Of a stretch of DNA of 64,000 bases, positions 9,060 to 17,754 are shown in pieces (positions within the stretch are counted from its first letter, which is position 1; each line of letters begins with the position of its first letter). The notes below the pieces were generated by a model, which was given only the letters and a program-made list of their open reading frames with translations, did no database searches and was not told the DNA's origin. Source of the stretch: Thermoflavifilum sp. (GTDB lineage Bacteria > Bacteroidota > Bacteroidia > Chitinophagales > Chitinophagaceae). The translations under genes and the position numbers were made by a program. Location: NCBI GenBank assembly GCA_023511875.1, contig JAIMAQ010000005.1, positions 1-64,000 of the forward strand, given 5' to 3'.

Positions 9060-10454
9060 ATGGATACGTGGCAGTCTTATCTTCAGACCAATCGGCAACG
9101 TTTTGTGCAAGAATTAATGGAGTTATTACGCATTCCATCAATCAGCACAGATTCAGCATATCGGCAACAAGTGTTGCAATGCGCCGAAAAATTAACACAA
9201 TACCTCCAGCAGGCGGGAGCCGAAAAAGTAGAAATATTCCCAACAGCAGGCCATCCTATTGTATATGCTGAAAAGCATATAGGCAATCACTTACCCACGG
9301 TATTGGTTTATGGACATTATGACGTGCAGCCTGTTGATCCAGTTGAACTTTGGCATCATGATCCATTCGATCCGATCATTCGCAACGAACGGATTTATGC
9401 ACGTGGTGCTAGTGACGATAAAGGCCAGTTGTTCATGCATGTAAAAGCTTTAGAGCTTATGGTGCAAACCCAGAGTTTGCCAGTGAATATTAAATTTATC
9501 ATTGAAGGGGAGGAAGAAATTGGTTCGCCACACTTGGCCGATTTTGTTGCCCAACATCATGATTTGTTGAAAGCCGATGTGGTATTGGTGAGCGATACGG
9601 CTATGATTAGCTTAGAACAACCATCTATTGATGTAGGTGTACGTGGCTTGGCTTATGTACAAGTGGAATTGACCGGCCCAGATCATGATTTGCATAGTGG
9701 TGTATATGGCGGCGCTGTTCCTAACCCAGCTACCATTCTTTGCCAGATGATTGCCTCATTGCACGATGCCCATCATCGGGTAAATATTCCAGGTTTTTAT
9801 GCAGATGTGGAGGAAGTATCGGCTGAAGAACGGCAGTTGCTTGCTAAAGCCCCTTTTGATCTGGAAGCTTTTAAGCGTGAAACGGGTATTACAGAGGTGT
9901 GGGGTGAAGAAGGGTATACGGTGAGAGAACGTATTGGCATTCGGCCCACATTGGAGGTGAATGGCATTTGGAGTGGCTATACGGGCGAAGGGGCAAAAAC
10001 CGTATTGCCTGCTAAGGCTTATGCCAAGATTTCCTGTCGGTTAGTCCCTCATCAGGATCATCAAAAGATTGTGCGTTTACTCACCGATCACCTCAAGCAA
10101 ATAGCCCCAGCATGTGTGCGGGTAGAAGTCAAGACTCTGCATGGAGGTGATCCTTATGTGTTGCCCATTACTCATCCAGCCTATCAAGCCGCAGCCAAGG
10201 CCATGCAAACCACTTTGGGCAAGGCACCTGTGCCCGTGAGGGGTGGCGGTAGTATCCCCATCACAGCCGTGTTTCAACAAGTGTTGGGTATTCACACAGT
10301 ATTTTTGGGCTTTGGATTGGACAATGATAACCTGCATGCTCCCAATGAAAAGTTTGATCTAGCCAATTTCTACAAAGGCATTGAAACAATACCTTATTTC
10401 CATCAATACTTTGCAGAAGCCATACGCCTAGACTCGCCCAGGTCTTCAAAATAA
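9060..10454 (+). CDS. M20-family metallopeptidase (dipeptidase/carboxypeptidase-like)
   Basis: 464 residues. Zinc-dependent M20/M25/M40 hydrolases remove amino acids from dipeptides or short peptides in the cytoplasm. The metal and catalytic motifs are visible in order: YGHYDVQP (His ligand and the Asp beside the active site), ARGASDDKG (bridging Asp), IEGEEEIG (catalytic Glu and ligand Glu), VSDTAM (Asp ligand), and a C-terminal LHAPNEKF (last His ligand). DHDLHSGVYGG belongs to the dimerisation/lid domain. The length is normal for the DUG1/CNDP-like branch. It has its own promoter-like element and is followed 67 bases later by lysA with its own -7 box. The exact substrate is not determinable. 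Confidence 0.92.
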   Translation: MDTWQSYLQTNRQRFVQELMELLRIPSISTDSAYRQQVLQCAEKLTQYLQQAGAEKVEIFPTAGHPIVYAEKHIGNHLPTVLVYGHYDVQPVDPVELWHHDPFDPIIRNERIYARGASDDKGQLFMHVKALELMVQTQSLPVNIKFIIEGEEEIGSPHLADFVAQHHDLLKADVVLVSDTAMISLEQPSIDVGVRGLAYVQVELTGPDHDLHSGVYGGAVPNPATILCQMIASLHDAHHRVNIPGFYADVEEVSAEERQLLAKAPFDLEAFKRETGITEVWGEEGYTVRERIGIRPTLEVNGIWSGYTGEGAKTVLPAKAYAKISCRLVPHQDHQKIVRLLTDHLKQIAPACVRVEVKTLHGGDPYVLPITHPAYQAAAKAMQTTLGKAPVPVRGGGSIPITAVFQQVLGIHTVFLGFGLDNDNLHAPNEKFDLANFYKGIETIPYFHQYFAEAIRLDSPRSSK

Positions 10455-10485
10455 TTCATTACGGATAAACTCATTTTATTTAGGC

Positions 10486-10493
10486 TAAATTTG
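10486..10493 (+). promoter_or_regulatory. -7 promoter box for lysA
   Basis: TAAATTTG fits TAnnTTTG and lies 29 bases before the lysA ATG at 10522. No TTTG is seen at the -33 position, so this is a partial match. Confidence 0.5.
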
Positions 10494-10521
10494 CCTGCTG
10501 TTTTACCTGAATCAATTGTCT

Positions 10522-11751
10522 ATGCCTCGTAGCGCTCATCCCGATGTATTGCCAGGGCAAGTCTTGTTGGAAATTGCTCACCAATTTGGTACTCCGGTAT
10601 ATGTGTACCATGCCGAAAAAATTGAACGACAATATGAAAAGATGAAAAAGGCTTTTCAAAAAGCCCCCGTACAAATTTTTTATGCATGCAAGGCATTGAC
10701 CAATATCAATATCCTTAAACTTATGCACCAATTGGGCACCGGGCTCGATACGGTGTCTATTCAAGAAGTACAGTTGGGCTTACGCGCAGGCTTCCACCCA
10801 CAGCAAATCATCTTTACACCCAATTGTGTGGATTTAGATGAAATAATTGCCGCTAAAGATCTAGGAGTGAAGATCAATATCGATAACATTTCTATCCTTG
10901 AACAATTTGGCAATCGTTTTGGCAATAGCTATCCCGTATGCATTCGCCTCAACCCACACATTAATGCAGGCGGTCATTACAAAATATCTACTGGCCATAT
11001 TGATAGCAAATTTGGTATTTCCATTCATCAGATCCGACACATTGAACGTATCGTGAAATCTACTGGCTTGCATGTAAATGGGCTGCATATGCATACAGGT
11101 TCGGAGATCAAAGATGTAGATGTATTTCTACGAGGTGTAGAAATCTTGTTAGAGATGGCACAACATTTTCCGGAGCTTGATTTTATTGATTTAGGAAGTG
11201 GGTTTAAAGTAGCTTATCATCCCGATGATACAGAGACCGATATAGATTTATTAGGCGAAAAATTATCAACATTATTTAATCAATTTGCAGCACAATATCC
11301 ACGACCTCTTAACTTATATTTTGAGCCTGGTAAATATTTAGTGAGCCAGGCTGGTTATTTTGTGGTGAAGGTGAATGTGATTAAGCAAACGCTGGCTACT
11401 GTATTTGCTGGAGTAAATTCTGGGTTTAATCACCTTATTCGTCCGATGTTTTATGAAGCCTATCACATGATTCGTAATATTTCAAATCCTAAAGGTCCTG
11501 AACGCATTTATACTGTAGTGGGGAATATTTGTGAAACAGATACATTTGCCTGGGATAGAAAAATCAATGAAATACGCGAAGGTGATTTTTTAGTCTTCTA
11601 TAATGCAGGTGCTTATGGATTTGAGATGTCATCACGCTATAATTCTCGCTTTCGTCCAGCAGAGGTATTAGTGAAAGATCATCAATACCATTTGATTCGC
11701 AAACGAGAAACCCTCGACGATTTATTAGAAAATCAGATTGAAGTGTTGTGA
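10522..11751 (+). CDS. lysA: Diaminopimelate decarboxylase
   Basis: PLP-dependent enzyme that decarboxylates meso-2,6-diaminopimelate to L-lysine, the last step of lysine synthesis. It is a fold-type III barrel of 409 residues. Lys57 in FYACKALTN forms the Schiff base with PLP. HMHTGSEI carries the PLP ring-stacking His region, EPGKYLV binds phosphate/substrate, and GNICETDTFA contains the active-site Cys-Glu from the partner subunit. The ATG at 10522 is preferred over a TTG two codons upstream. It stands alone; no other lysine genes are adjacent. Ornithine/arginine decarboxylase paralogues are less likely given the CETDTFA motif. Confidence 0.95.
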   Translation: MPRSAHPDVLPGQVLLEIAHQFGTPVYVYHAEKIERQYEKMKKAFQKAPVQIFYACKALTNINILKLMHQLGTGLDTVSIQEVQLGLRAGFHPQQIIFTPNCVDLDEIIAAKDLGVKINIDNISILEQFGNRFGNSYPVCIRLNPHINAGGHYKISTGHIDSKFGISIHQIRHIERIVKSTGLHVNGLHMHTGSEIKDVDVFLRGVEILLEMAQHFPELDFIDLGSGFKVAYHPDDTETDIDLLGEKLSTLFNQFAAQYPRPLNLYFEPGKYLVSQAGYFVVKVNVIKQTLATVFAGVNSGFNHLIRPMFYEAYHMIRNISNPKGPERIYTVVGNICETDTFAWDRKINEIREGDFLVFYNAGAYGFEMSSRYNSRFRPAEVLVKDHQYHLIRKRETLDDLLENQIEVL

Positions 11752-12178
11752 ATGGGTATATAATTTTTCTGTGCAGTTTATAATAGTTTGTACGATCTTG
11801 TTTTGAAGAACAAATGACACTGGGTGCATATATTTATTTCTTCCTGCTTCATCTAGTTTTTTATAACCATATCTAGGCAAGATATCTCTAATTGATGCCG
11901 TTTCATGATCAAAGCCTACTGTGAAAGAAAAGTCATACATCTTTATAGCTCATTTTAAAATAAAGTATGCCCGTCTAAAAGAAAATTCATATTAAACTGC
12001 TAACATAAGAAATAGTAGCTTTTCTCAGACAACCATAGAAAAATGGTTTGATAACGAGTCATGCAAAAAATAGGATAGGATGAAGGTAAAGGTGGATGTA
12101 TCAAAGAATTGAATCAGCATTACACAAGTTCATAAGAGTATTTCATTTTCCGTAGCGAAATGGAGCCCATTTCAGCCA

Positions 12179-12314
12179 TTTTTCTGGCAGTCTTGAACTT
12201 TCTTTGCTTCTTTCTTTGTTTCAAGACAAAGAAAGAAGGAGCATGCCCTGGCTATTTTTCTGGCAGTCTTGAATTTTCTTTGCTTCTTTCTTTGTTTTAA
12301 GACAAAGAAAGAAA
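12179..12314. repeat. 76-bp tandem palindromic repeat, right array (two units)
   Basis: Two units of the element seen at the left window edge, again with a 76-bp period. Inverted-repeat arms lie at 12207-12219/12226-12238 and 12283-12295/12302-12314; the last arm has one changed base. The spacer between units (TTTTTCTGGCAGTCTTGA plus a GCATGCCC-containing block) is also shared with the left array. Confidence 0.85.
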
Positions 12315-12500
12315 TAACCCAGAAGAAATACTTATTGTACTGAAGTCATAAAATTCCAGAGCATATGGTAAACAATAACACACGATATTGTGCTTATTAG
12401 TATTTAATGTATTATAAGTCTCCCTGCTGCTTGGTAATTGACTATATATTCTTAAAAAATGATGAGATGGTATTTCCACACAATCCCACCAATTTTTCAT
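12297..12500 (-). pseudogene. Possible remnant of a DNA alkylation repair (AlkD-like) gene
   Basis: The minus-strand frame begins MKNWWDCVEIPSHHF. The WWDxVxxxxxxx pattern is reminiscent of the central helix pair of AlkD-family HEAT-like glycosylases, but the rest cannot be matched with confidence. The frame runs into the 76-bp repeat, consistent with disruption by that element. It could equally be a chance ORF. Confidence 0.2.
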
Positions 12501-12676
12501 ACTTTTTTTCTCGTGTATACGTGTTGATATGGTGACTAAATTGGATTTTTAAATTTAGCAAATAGCCTGGTTTATGAGGAATGAATAGAGGTTATTGTTT
12601 ATGTGCATCGAGCAATAGCTAACAATTACACTTGTAGTTCTGAATTAGGGCTAGGTTTATCTTTATTTAACTAAAG

Positions 12677-12748
12677 TAGCCCCGACAGGAATCGAACCTG
12701 TATTAACGGTTTAGGAAACCGCTGTTCTATCCATTGAACTACGGGGCC
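12677..12748 (-). tRNA. tRNA-Arg (anticodon CCT)
   Basis: Read on the minus strand, this 72-base cloverleaf has acceptor arms GGCCCCG/CGGGGCT (G1.U72 wobble, otherwise Watson-Crick), discriminator A, a T arm ACAGG-TTCGATT-CCTGT and an anticodon loop TTCCTAA closed by GCGGT/ACCGT. The anticodon CCT (complement at 12713-12715) reads AGG arginine codons. CCA is not encoded. Confidence 0.93.
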
Positions 12749-12812
12749 AACAAGTCGCAAAGATACAAATTCTTCATGGCCTATAAAACCTTTGCTACTT
12801 ACCTTTTTAAGG

Positions 12813-12824
12813 TGATTAAAATCA
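12813..12824. promoter_or_regulatory. FNR/CRP-like dyad
   Basis: TGATTAAAATCA is a TGAT-N4-ATCA dyad matching the core of FNR/CRP-family operators (TTGAT-N4-ATCAA in E. coli). It lies about 80 bases before the small gene at 12905. The match is short and may be chance in AT-rich DNA. Confidence 0.3.
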
Positions 12825-12904
12825 TCGTTATGGGTAACCAAAGTCACCTTTTACCTATATGAATATACCTACATTCGAGAATGATATTTTTCACCTTAAA
12901 ATGT

Positions 12905-13228
12905 ATGGATATGTCATACTTCCATCAGGCTGCAGCCGTTTCGATACATGTTCACCATCAAAAACTTTTTTTGCCTGTACTCAAGCAATGCGTCAGGCTA
13001 GTTGAACAAGCAGAAAAGAAAGGAATTGGGCTAGAATATGTGGGCTTGAGGATTGAGGAAGATGATCAAGGTCAGCACCTGATTTATTTGAAACTAGATG
13101 GGGCAGATCGCACCGTAACAGGTAGTTTACGAGGAAAAGATTTGTTTCAAGTACTGCGGGTGTTGTTTGATCGGTTGATCCGCGCTTATCAGGGGAATGA
13201 GCAACTTAGTCATGTGTCTTTTCTATGA
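12905..13228 (+). CDS. Small protein of unknown function
   Basis: 107 residues from the ATG at 12905; an earlier ATG at 12881 adds eight hydrophobic residues, and an ATG at 12911 is equally plausible. I do not recognise the family. There is no signal peptide or membrane helix. The pattern is alpha/beta: a helix around LKQCVRLVEQAEKK, strands LEYVGLRIEE and LIYLKLDGADRTVTGSL, then a helix LFQVLRVLFDRLIRAYQG. The gene sits 47 bases before the alcohol dehydrogenase on the same strand. A -7 box inside its end suggests that the dehydrogenase has its own promoter. Codon usage looks like that of the housekeeping neighbours, which favours a real gene. Confidence 0.6.
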   Translation: MDMSYFHQAAAVSIHVHHQKLFLPVLKQCVRLVEQAEKKGIGLEYVGLRIEEDDQGQHLIYLKLDGADRTVTGSLRGKDLFQVLRVLFDRLIRAYQGNEQLSHVSFL

Positions 13229-13245
13229 GTTTTCTGCTTTTGTAG

Positions 13246-13253
13246 TAGATTTG
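13246..13253 (+). promoter_or_regulatory. -7 promoter box for the alcohol dehydrogenase gene
   Basis: TAGATTTG matches TAnnTTTG. Transcription would start near 13260, downstream of the first possible ATG (13258) and upstream of the ATG at 13276, which helps choose the start. The -33 match is weak. Confidence 0.45.
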
Positions 13254-13275
13254 AAACATGAGTCGGTCTATGCTT

Positions 13276-14271
13276 ATGCAGGCTATGGTGCTGCACGAAG
13301 CGGGTAAGCCATTACAGTTGGAACAGTGGCCAATACCTCGTCCCGGTTTGGGGGAGATATTAGTACAGGTGATGGCTTGTGGTGTGTGTAGAACCGATTT
13401 GCATGTAGTAGCGGGAGAATTACCCAACCCACATCTGCCATTGATTCCGGGGCATGAAATCATTGGGCAAGTAGTAGAAATAGGAGAGCAGGTGAAACGG
13501 TGGAAGGTGGGCGATTGGGTAGGTATTCCCTGGCTGGGATATACATGCGGACAATGCACTTATTGCAAAAAAGGGCTAGAAAATTTGTGCGAAAACGCCT
13601 TGTTTACCGGTTATACCCGGCAGGGTGGGTATGCTGAATACACCGTAGCTCATCAAGATTATGCTTTTGCCTTGCCAGAAAATTTTCGTCGCCCTGAAAT
13701 GGCGCCCTTATTGTGTGCAGGATTGATTGGGTTTCGTTCATATCGCATGATTCATCCGTCTGCTAAGCGTATTGGGCTGTATGGGTTTGGTGCTGCTGCA
13801 CATATTCTTACGCAAATCATAGGGCAACAAGGTAAAGAAGTCTATGCCTTTACTCGCGATGGCGATACAGGAGGTCAATCTTTTGCTCTTCGCATGGGGG
13901 CGCATTGGGCAGGCGGTTCATCAGATAATCCTCCCGCTAAATTAGATGCAGCCATCATCTTTGCTCCAGTAGGTGAGCTTATTCCTCGAGCCTTGTTAGC
14001 TGTAGATAAGGGAGGCCAGGTGATTTGTGGTGGCATTTATATGACCGATATTCCCTCGTTTCCGTATCGCTGGTTATGGGAAGAGCGAAGGATTCAGTCT
14101 GTTGCCAATCTTACCCGGGAAGATGGAATCGCATTTTTTGATACGGTTCAACATGTTTCTCTTCAAATTACAGCTACATTTTATCCACTCAGTAAGGCCA
14201 ATCAGGCACTTCAAGATCTTAAGCAGGGACGCATTAAAGGTGCAGCAGTATTACGCATGAAAGACGAATAA
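13276..14271 (+). CDS. Zinc-dependent alcohol dehydrogenase (MDR family)
   Basis: About 331 residues of the medium-chain dehydrogenase/reductase superfamily, oxidising alcohols or reducing aldehydes with NAD(P). The catalytic zinc ligands are visible as Cys in GVCRTDLH, His-Glu in GHEIIGQV and Cys in LLCAGLIGFR. The structural zinc is bound by the four Cys of CGQCTYCKKGLENLC. The nucleotide loop GLYGFGAAAH departs slightly from GxGxxG (the last Gly is Ala). MQAMVLHEAG from 13276 resembles family N-termini; an ATG at 13258 would add six residues. Overall it resembles the AdhP-like zinc-binding alcohol dehydrogenase family. The substrate is unknown. Confidence 0.88.
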   Translation: MQAMVLHEAGKPLQLEQWPIPRPGLGEILVQVMACGVCRTDLHVVAGELPNPHLPLIPGHEIIGQVVEIGEQVKRWKVGDWVGIPWLGYTCGQCTYCKKGLENLCENALFTGYTRQGGYAEYTVAHQDYAFALPENFRRPEMAPLLCAGLIGFRSYRMIHPSAKRIGLYGFGAAAHILTQIIGQQGKEVYAFTRDGDTGGQSFALRMGAHWAGGSSDNPPAKLDAAIIFAPVGELIPRALLAVDKGGQVICGGIYMTDIPSFPYRWLWEERRIQSVANLTREDGIAFFDTVQHVSLQITATFYPLSKANQALQDLKQGRIKGAAVLRMKDE

Positions 14272-14344
14272 GTGCAAAAAGAAAATATATTTTTAATACG
14301 TTTGGATTGACTAACATAACTTCTCTCTAATTGAAGTGAGCGAG

Positions 14345-15073
14345 TTATTTATTAACGGCATTTAACACATTCTCTAAAGGCACACCTATTAGCTGCTCAA
14401 TCTGTAATTTTGAAACATTTAAATCATGTTGTATAGTAATCTTTTTGCTTAACTCTTCATTATAGCTTTGTAACGCCTTGTTGTATTCATCTATACTCAC
14501 TTGCCCACTTCTAAATTTTTGCTCAGTTTGCAAATACGTATTATATAGATTCTCTGTAATTGTTGATTGAATATTCAGTTGTTGCTTATACATGAGATAG
14601 TCTTGGTATCTGCTTAAGACTTCAGTTTTAATTTCTTCCATTTTGCTTAATTTCATCATTTGGGCTATTTCCATTGCTTTTCTAGCTGCTCTTACCTTAT
14701 GTGCGTGTGTAGTAAATATACCTAGTGGAATCACTCCACCAAAATTATATCTAGGATAATAGATATTGGTTAGGTTTTTAGGGGGGTTAACAGAATATTC
14801 ATTTATATTTCCAGATATTGCTACATTGTTCCACCAATCTGTTTTAGCTAGCTTGAGTTGTTCATTAGCTTGTTCTACCTCTAGCTCGGCTGCCTTTGCA
14901 TCAGCATTTTCTAATGCCAGGAGTACAAGCTGCTTGGCTACAGGGTCGTCTTGTGGAACATAAATTCCATATATTGTTGTGCTGTTAGTTGCTGGTTGGG
15001 ATTTGATTTGTCCAAATCCTATCATAGACATTGATGTAAACAAACATACAAATAGCTTTAATTTTATTTTCAT
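14345..15073 (-). CDS. Short TolC-like outer-membrane protein
   Basis: 242 residues with a signal peptide (about 1-22, ending GFGQ). The rest is rich in long alpha-helical heptads (VLLALENADAKAAELEVEQA, LSRYQDYLMYKQQL, LYNTYLQTEQKFRSGQ), which is the outer-membrane-efflux (TolC) helix pattern including a YxxxxxxFRSGQ-like turn. Normal TolC proteins have two such halves and more than 400 residues; this is one half, ending cleanly at a stop codon. It overlaps the polymerase/ligase gene by 4 bases (ATGA), and is the last gene of a polysaccharide group with a Wzc-like protein. A role in an export channel is therefore likely, though it would need to assemble differently from classic TolC. Confidence 0.7.
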   Translation of the reverse strand: MKIKLKLFVCLFTSMSMIGFGQIKSQPATNSTTIYGIYVPQDDPVAKQLVLLALENADAKAAELEVEQANEQLKLAKTDWWNNVAISGNINEYSVNPPKNLTNIYYPRYNFGGVIPLGIFTTHAHKVRAARKAMEIAQMMKLSKMEEIKTEVLSRYQDYLMYKQQLNIQSTITENLYNTYLQTEQKFRSGQVSIDEYNKALQSYNEELSKKITIQHDLNVSKLQIEQLIGVPLENVLNAVNK

Positions 15074-16536
15074 ATCAAATTTTTTTCTTGATTTAAGAAT
15101 TTTAGCTTAATCATGGCAGCTAAGATACCATTATAAATAAAACTAATACTAAAATTACTCACTGCTCCTTGTGAATAATCAGCCATGAACCAGGTAAACA
15201 ATGCAGCTGCGAATCCAGCAAAAATCATTTTTTCTTTCTGATTTGTTTGGTGATAATATTCATGTATGGCAAATTTTAGAATAATGAAATAGATAATGAG
15301 TTGTATAAGAAATCCCACCCATCCTATCTCAAGAGCATTTTGTACAAATACACTATCTGTGGGGAAGCCAGCTAATGGATGATTGGGATAGAGCATCAGT
15401 GCATCTAGCCCTGTTGTCTTTAATCCCCCACCGATGGGATGATGGTGCATATAATATTGTTTAGATTTTCTGTTTAGATCTCTTACTATCATAGAGGGAT
15501 CATTATTAGGGCGAAATGTACTTCTTACTCGATTTAGCACACCATTTTGAAGAGGAGATAAAATGAGTATGGCACCTATGAGCACAATACTTCCAACTAT
15601 GAGTAGATTTTTTTTATTCTGTATGGTAAGTAATCCCAGGAACAAGATTCCCATTGGTATGATTGCTATAGCGGTACGAGTTCCTGAATATGTTACACCT
15701 AAGAGCATGAATATCATGCAAAGGATAATCATGGCCATTCTTTTGCGCGATAATCTCATTAATAATAAGCTAATCAAGAAAACAATAGTACCCGATAAGA
15801 ATACTCCAAATGCAGCAGGATCAGATAAGGTAGAATACTTTCTAATGAAACCCGACTGATAAAGAATCCCAAATGTATGTGGGTCTTTCATTAATTGTGC
15901 ATATTCCCAGGGCGGCAATCCTACCCATTGTTGAATACACCCATACATAGCTACTATTGTTGCTAGGGCAATCCAAAATTTGATGAAAAAAAATATTTTT
16001 TGCTTATTGTTAAATAAATATAAGGCTATGAGGTAGAATAAAAATCCCATTACAACCAATGGATAAATTTTTACCCATCCCACTGGTGGATATGCGTTTG
16101 GGTTGAATACTTCTAATCCGTAATAAACTACAGATACAACAAACGTATACGTAATGATATTATGGGTGTGTTTCCATATACGTTCATGATGGAGAATTTT
16201 TCTTAGGATGACTCCTATAAATATTGACGCTACGATAAACTCACCGCCAACACTTACTGGAATTTTGTTTAAATCGAGTAAGCGTTGCAGAAAATAGATA
16301 AAAGCTCCATATAGAATACATAGATAAAAAGCAATTAATGGATTTCCAATACTAACTAATAAGATAGTGATAAAAGTAATTATGGCAAGCACCGCCCCAC
16401 CAATTGCAATAGACGCAGAATATGCGTAAGAAATTCCCACAACAGCTATGAATAGTACAAGTAAAATAGCTGCCCATAAAAGTTTGTGTCTTTCTATTCG
16501 TCCTATATTTATCATGAAGCTTTTAGAAGAATTCAA
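15070..16536 (-). CDS. O-antigen polymerase/ligase-family membrane protein (Wzy/WaaL-like)
   Basis: 488 residues, with about a dozen hydrophobic membrane segments and one larger periplasmic loop (roughly residues 340-400, containing RSTFRPNNDPSMIVRDLNRK and a HHHPIGGGLKTTG patch). This layout, with the short conserved GTRTAIAIIP segment before the loop, is typical of the Wzy_C/O-antigen ligase superfamily. Such proteins either polymerise lipid-linked repeat units in the periplasm or transfer finished chains to an acceptor; sequence alone rarely separates the two. It is coupled to the TolC-like gene and sits 95 bases downstream of an acyltransferase gene, with the Wzc-like gene beyond. Confidence 0.82.
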   Translation of the reverse strand: MNSSKSFMINIGRIERHKLLWAAILLVLFIAVVGISYAYSASIAIGGAVLAIITFITILLVSIGNPLIAFYLCILYGAFIYFLQRLLDLNKIPVSVGGEFIVASIFIGVILRKILHHERIWKHTHNIITYTFVVSVVYYGLEVFNPNAYPPVGWVKIYPLVVMGFLFYLIALYLFNNKQKIFFFIKFWIALATIVAMYGCIQQWVGLPPWEYAQLMKDPHTFGILYQSGFIRKYSTLSDPAAFGVFLSGTIVFLISLLLMRLSRKRMAMIILCMIFMLLGVTYSGTRTAIAIIPMGILFLGLLTIQNKKNLLIVGSIVLIGAILILSPLQNGVLNRVRSTFRPNNDPSMIVRDLNRKSKQYYMHHHPIGGGLKTTGLDALMLYPNHPLAGFPTDSVFVQNALEIGWVGFLIQLIIYFIILKFAIHEYYHQTNQKEKMIFAGFAAALFTWFMADYSQGAVSNFSISFIYNGILAAMIKLKFLNQEKNLI

Positions 16537-16631
16537 TCTTAATGAAAATGAATATTATCCATATTAGGATAAATATGGTCATGATTATCTCCAGGATTTG
16601 ATTGTTGGAATGTCGGGTATTCATAAAATAT

Positions 16632-17753
16632 CTATTGAGAAAACACAATCTCTTGTTGGGGCTTAGGTTGCAAGGTCGTTTTTGAGATAGATTTCTCTAC
16701 TCTTTCTTTGTTTAACACAAAGGCAAACCATCCTCCATTCCTAATGATTAAATTGTATATCATAATGCTTAAAGTGATGGATAGAGCGAGATTAATTGGC
16801 AATAAGATGGTTGTATTTTTTATACCTAGCCCGCTAGCAAAAAGAGTTCTAAAAAAAGATGCAATACTCACATGTAGGATATAAACATATAACGAATGAA
16901 ATCCTACAACTTTAATAATTTTCATTTTATCCCATTTTCCAATGATAAAACAGATGTTTAATATAAATATGCATCCAATTAATGCCACCAGCGCAAAAAG
17001 AAAGATATTGGTATATTCTATATCTTCATGATTTAAAAAATACCATTGTGAGATGATAAAGAAAGGTAGTATGCTCACAAGTAGTATATATGATGAATAG
17101 AATTTTTCATATTTCTTATTTAATATTTTATTTGAAATTAAATCACCTAATGCAAAGAATGGATAAAAATAAAGTAGATCATGTATGGGCCCAAAGTTGT
17201 ATATTGTTGATAGGTAGTAGAATACAGTTCCGATGGCTAGTTGAATGAAGGCAGAAATTCGAAAGGTTACTTTTAGCAGAATATACAATACAGATACATT
17301 AAATAGGGCAAATAGATACCACATCTGATCTAGTGCATCTGGATTGGTTAAAATATATGCATAAGAATGTATATCTCGTTGGGCGTTTGTATATTTTGAA
17401 AAGATAATTTGCAGGGTTATCTGGATAATGCTCCATAATATATATGGGTATAACAATGTTTCAAACTTTATTTTAATTAACTTTAGCCATCCTCTTTTTT
17501 CCAGGCTTTTTGTAATAAATATCCCGGATAGAATAAAGAAGAGGGGCATTCGGAAACTAAAAAATATTTCATTTGCTTTTAATAATGTTATATGTATAGG
17601 TAAATCGGCTCGTTGAAAACCAATTAATATGTGTCGATATGCAACAAGTATTAGGGCAATTCCTTTTGCATAGTCAACCCATGCCAATCTGCTTTTACTC
17701 GCATTAGATACATTAAAAAGATATTCTACCCAATTGGATATTGCTTTTTTCAT
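16632..17753 (-). CDS. Membrane acyltransferase (acyltransferase 3 family)
   Basis: 373 residues with about ten membrane helices. The N-terminal SRLAWVDYAKGIALILVAYRH block carries the conserved Arg-His type active-site signature of acyltransferase-3 (OafA/WecH/fucose-4-O-acetylase-like) proteins, and FRMPLFFILSGIFI is the next conserved block. These proteins move acetyl or succinyl groups onto sugars in the periplasm. It starts one base before the Wzc-like gene's stop region, so the two are co-transcribed. The likely role is O-acylation of the polysaccharide made by this locus. Confidence 0.85.
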   Translation of the reverse strand: MKKAISNWVEYLFNVSNASKSRLAWVDYAKGIALILVAYRHILIGFQRADLPIHITLLKANEIFFSFRMPLFFILSGIFITKSLEKRGWLKLIKIKFETLLYPYILWSIIQITLQIIFSKYTNAQRDIHSYAYILTNPDALDQMWYLFALFNVSVLYILLKVTFRISAFIQLAIGTVFYYLSTIYNFGPIHDLLYFYPFFALGDLISNKILNKKYEKFYSSYILLVSILPFFIISQWYFLNHEDIEYTNIFLFALVALIGCIFILNICFIIGKWDKMKIIKVVGFHSLYVYILHVSIASFFRTLFASGLGIKNTTILLPINLALSITLSIMIYNLIIRNGGWFAFVLNKERVEKSISKTTLQPKPQQEIVFSQ

Positions 17754-17754
17754 T

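Larger units (their letters stand above)
11752..12676. other. Gene-poor intergenic region with repeats and possible gene remnants
   Basis: About 0.9 kb without a convincing intact gene. It contains two units of the 76-bp palindromic repeat (12179-12314). Two short minus-strand frames are present. The one at 11725-11940 (71 codons, overlapping the lysA 3' end) is unrecognised. The one at 12297-12500 ends inside the repeat and is listed as a possible remnant. The composition is AT-rich. This looks like decayed or accessory DNA between lysA and the tRNA gene. Confidence 0.6.

Noticed and set aside
11725-11940. 71-residue minus-strand frame at the lysA end
   Set aside because: It overlaps the 3' end of lysA, has no recognisable motif and no ribosome-binding or promoter match; it is kept only as part of the intergenic description.
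1-12314. 76-bp repeats as a CRISPR array
   Set aside because: Only two units lie at each site, the repeats are much longer than CRISPR repeats and directly abut with a conserved joint, there are no variable spacers, and no cas genes are present.
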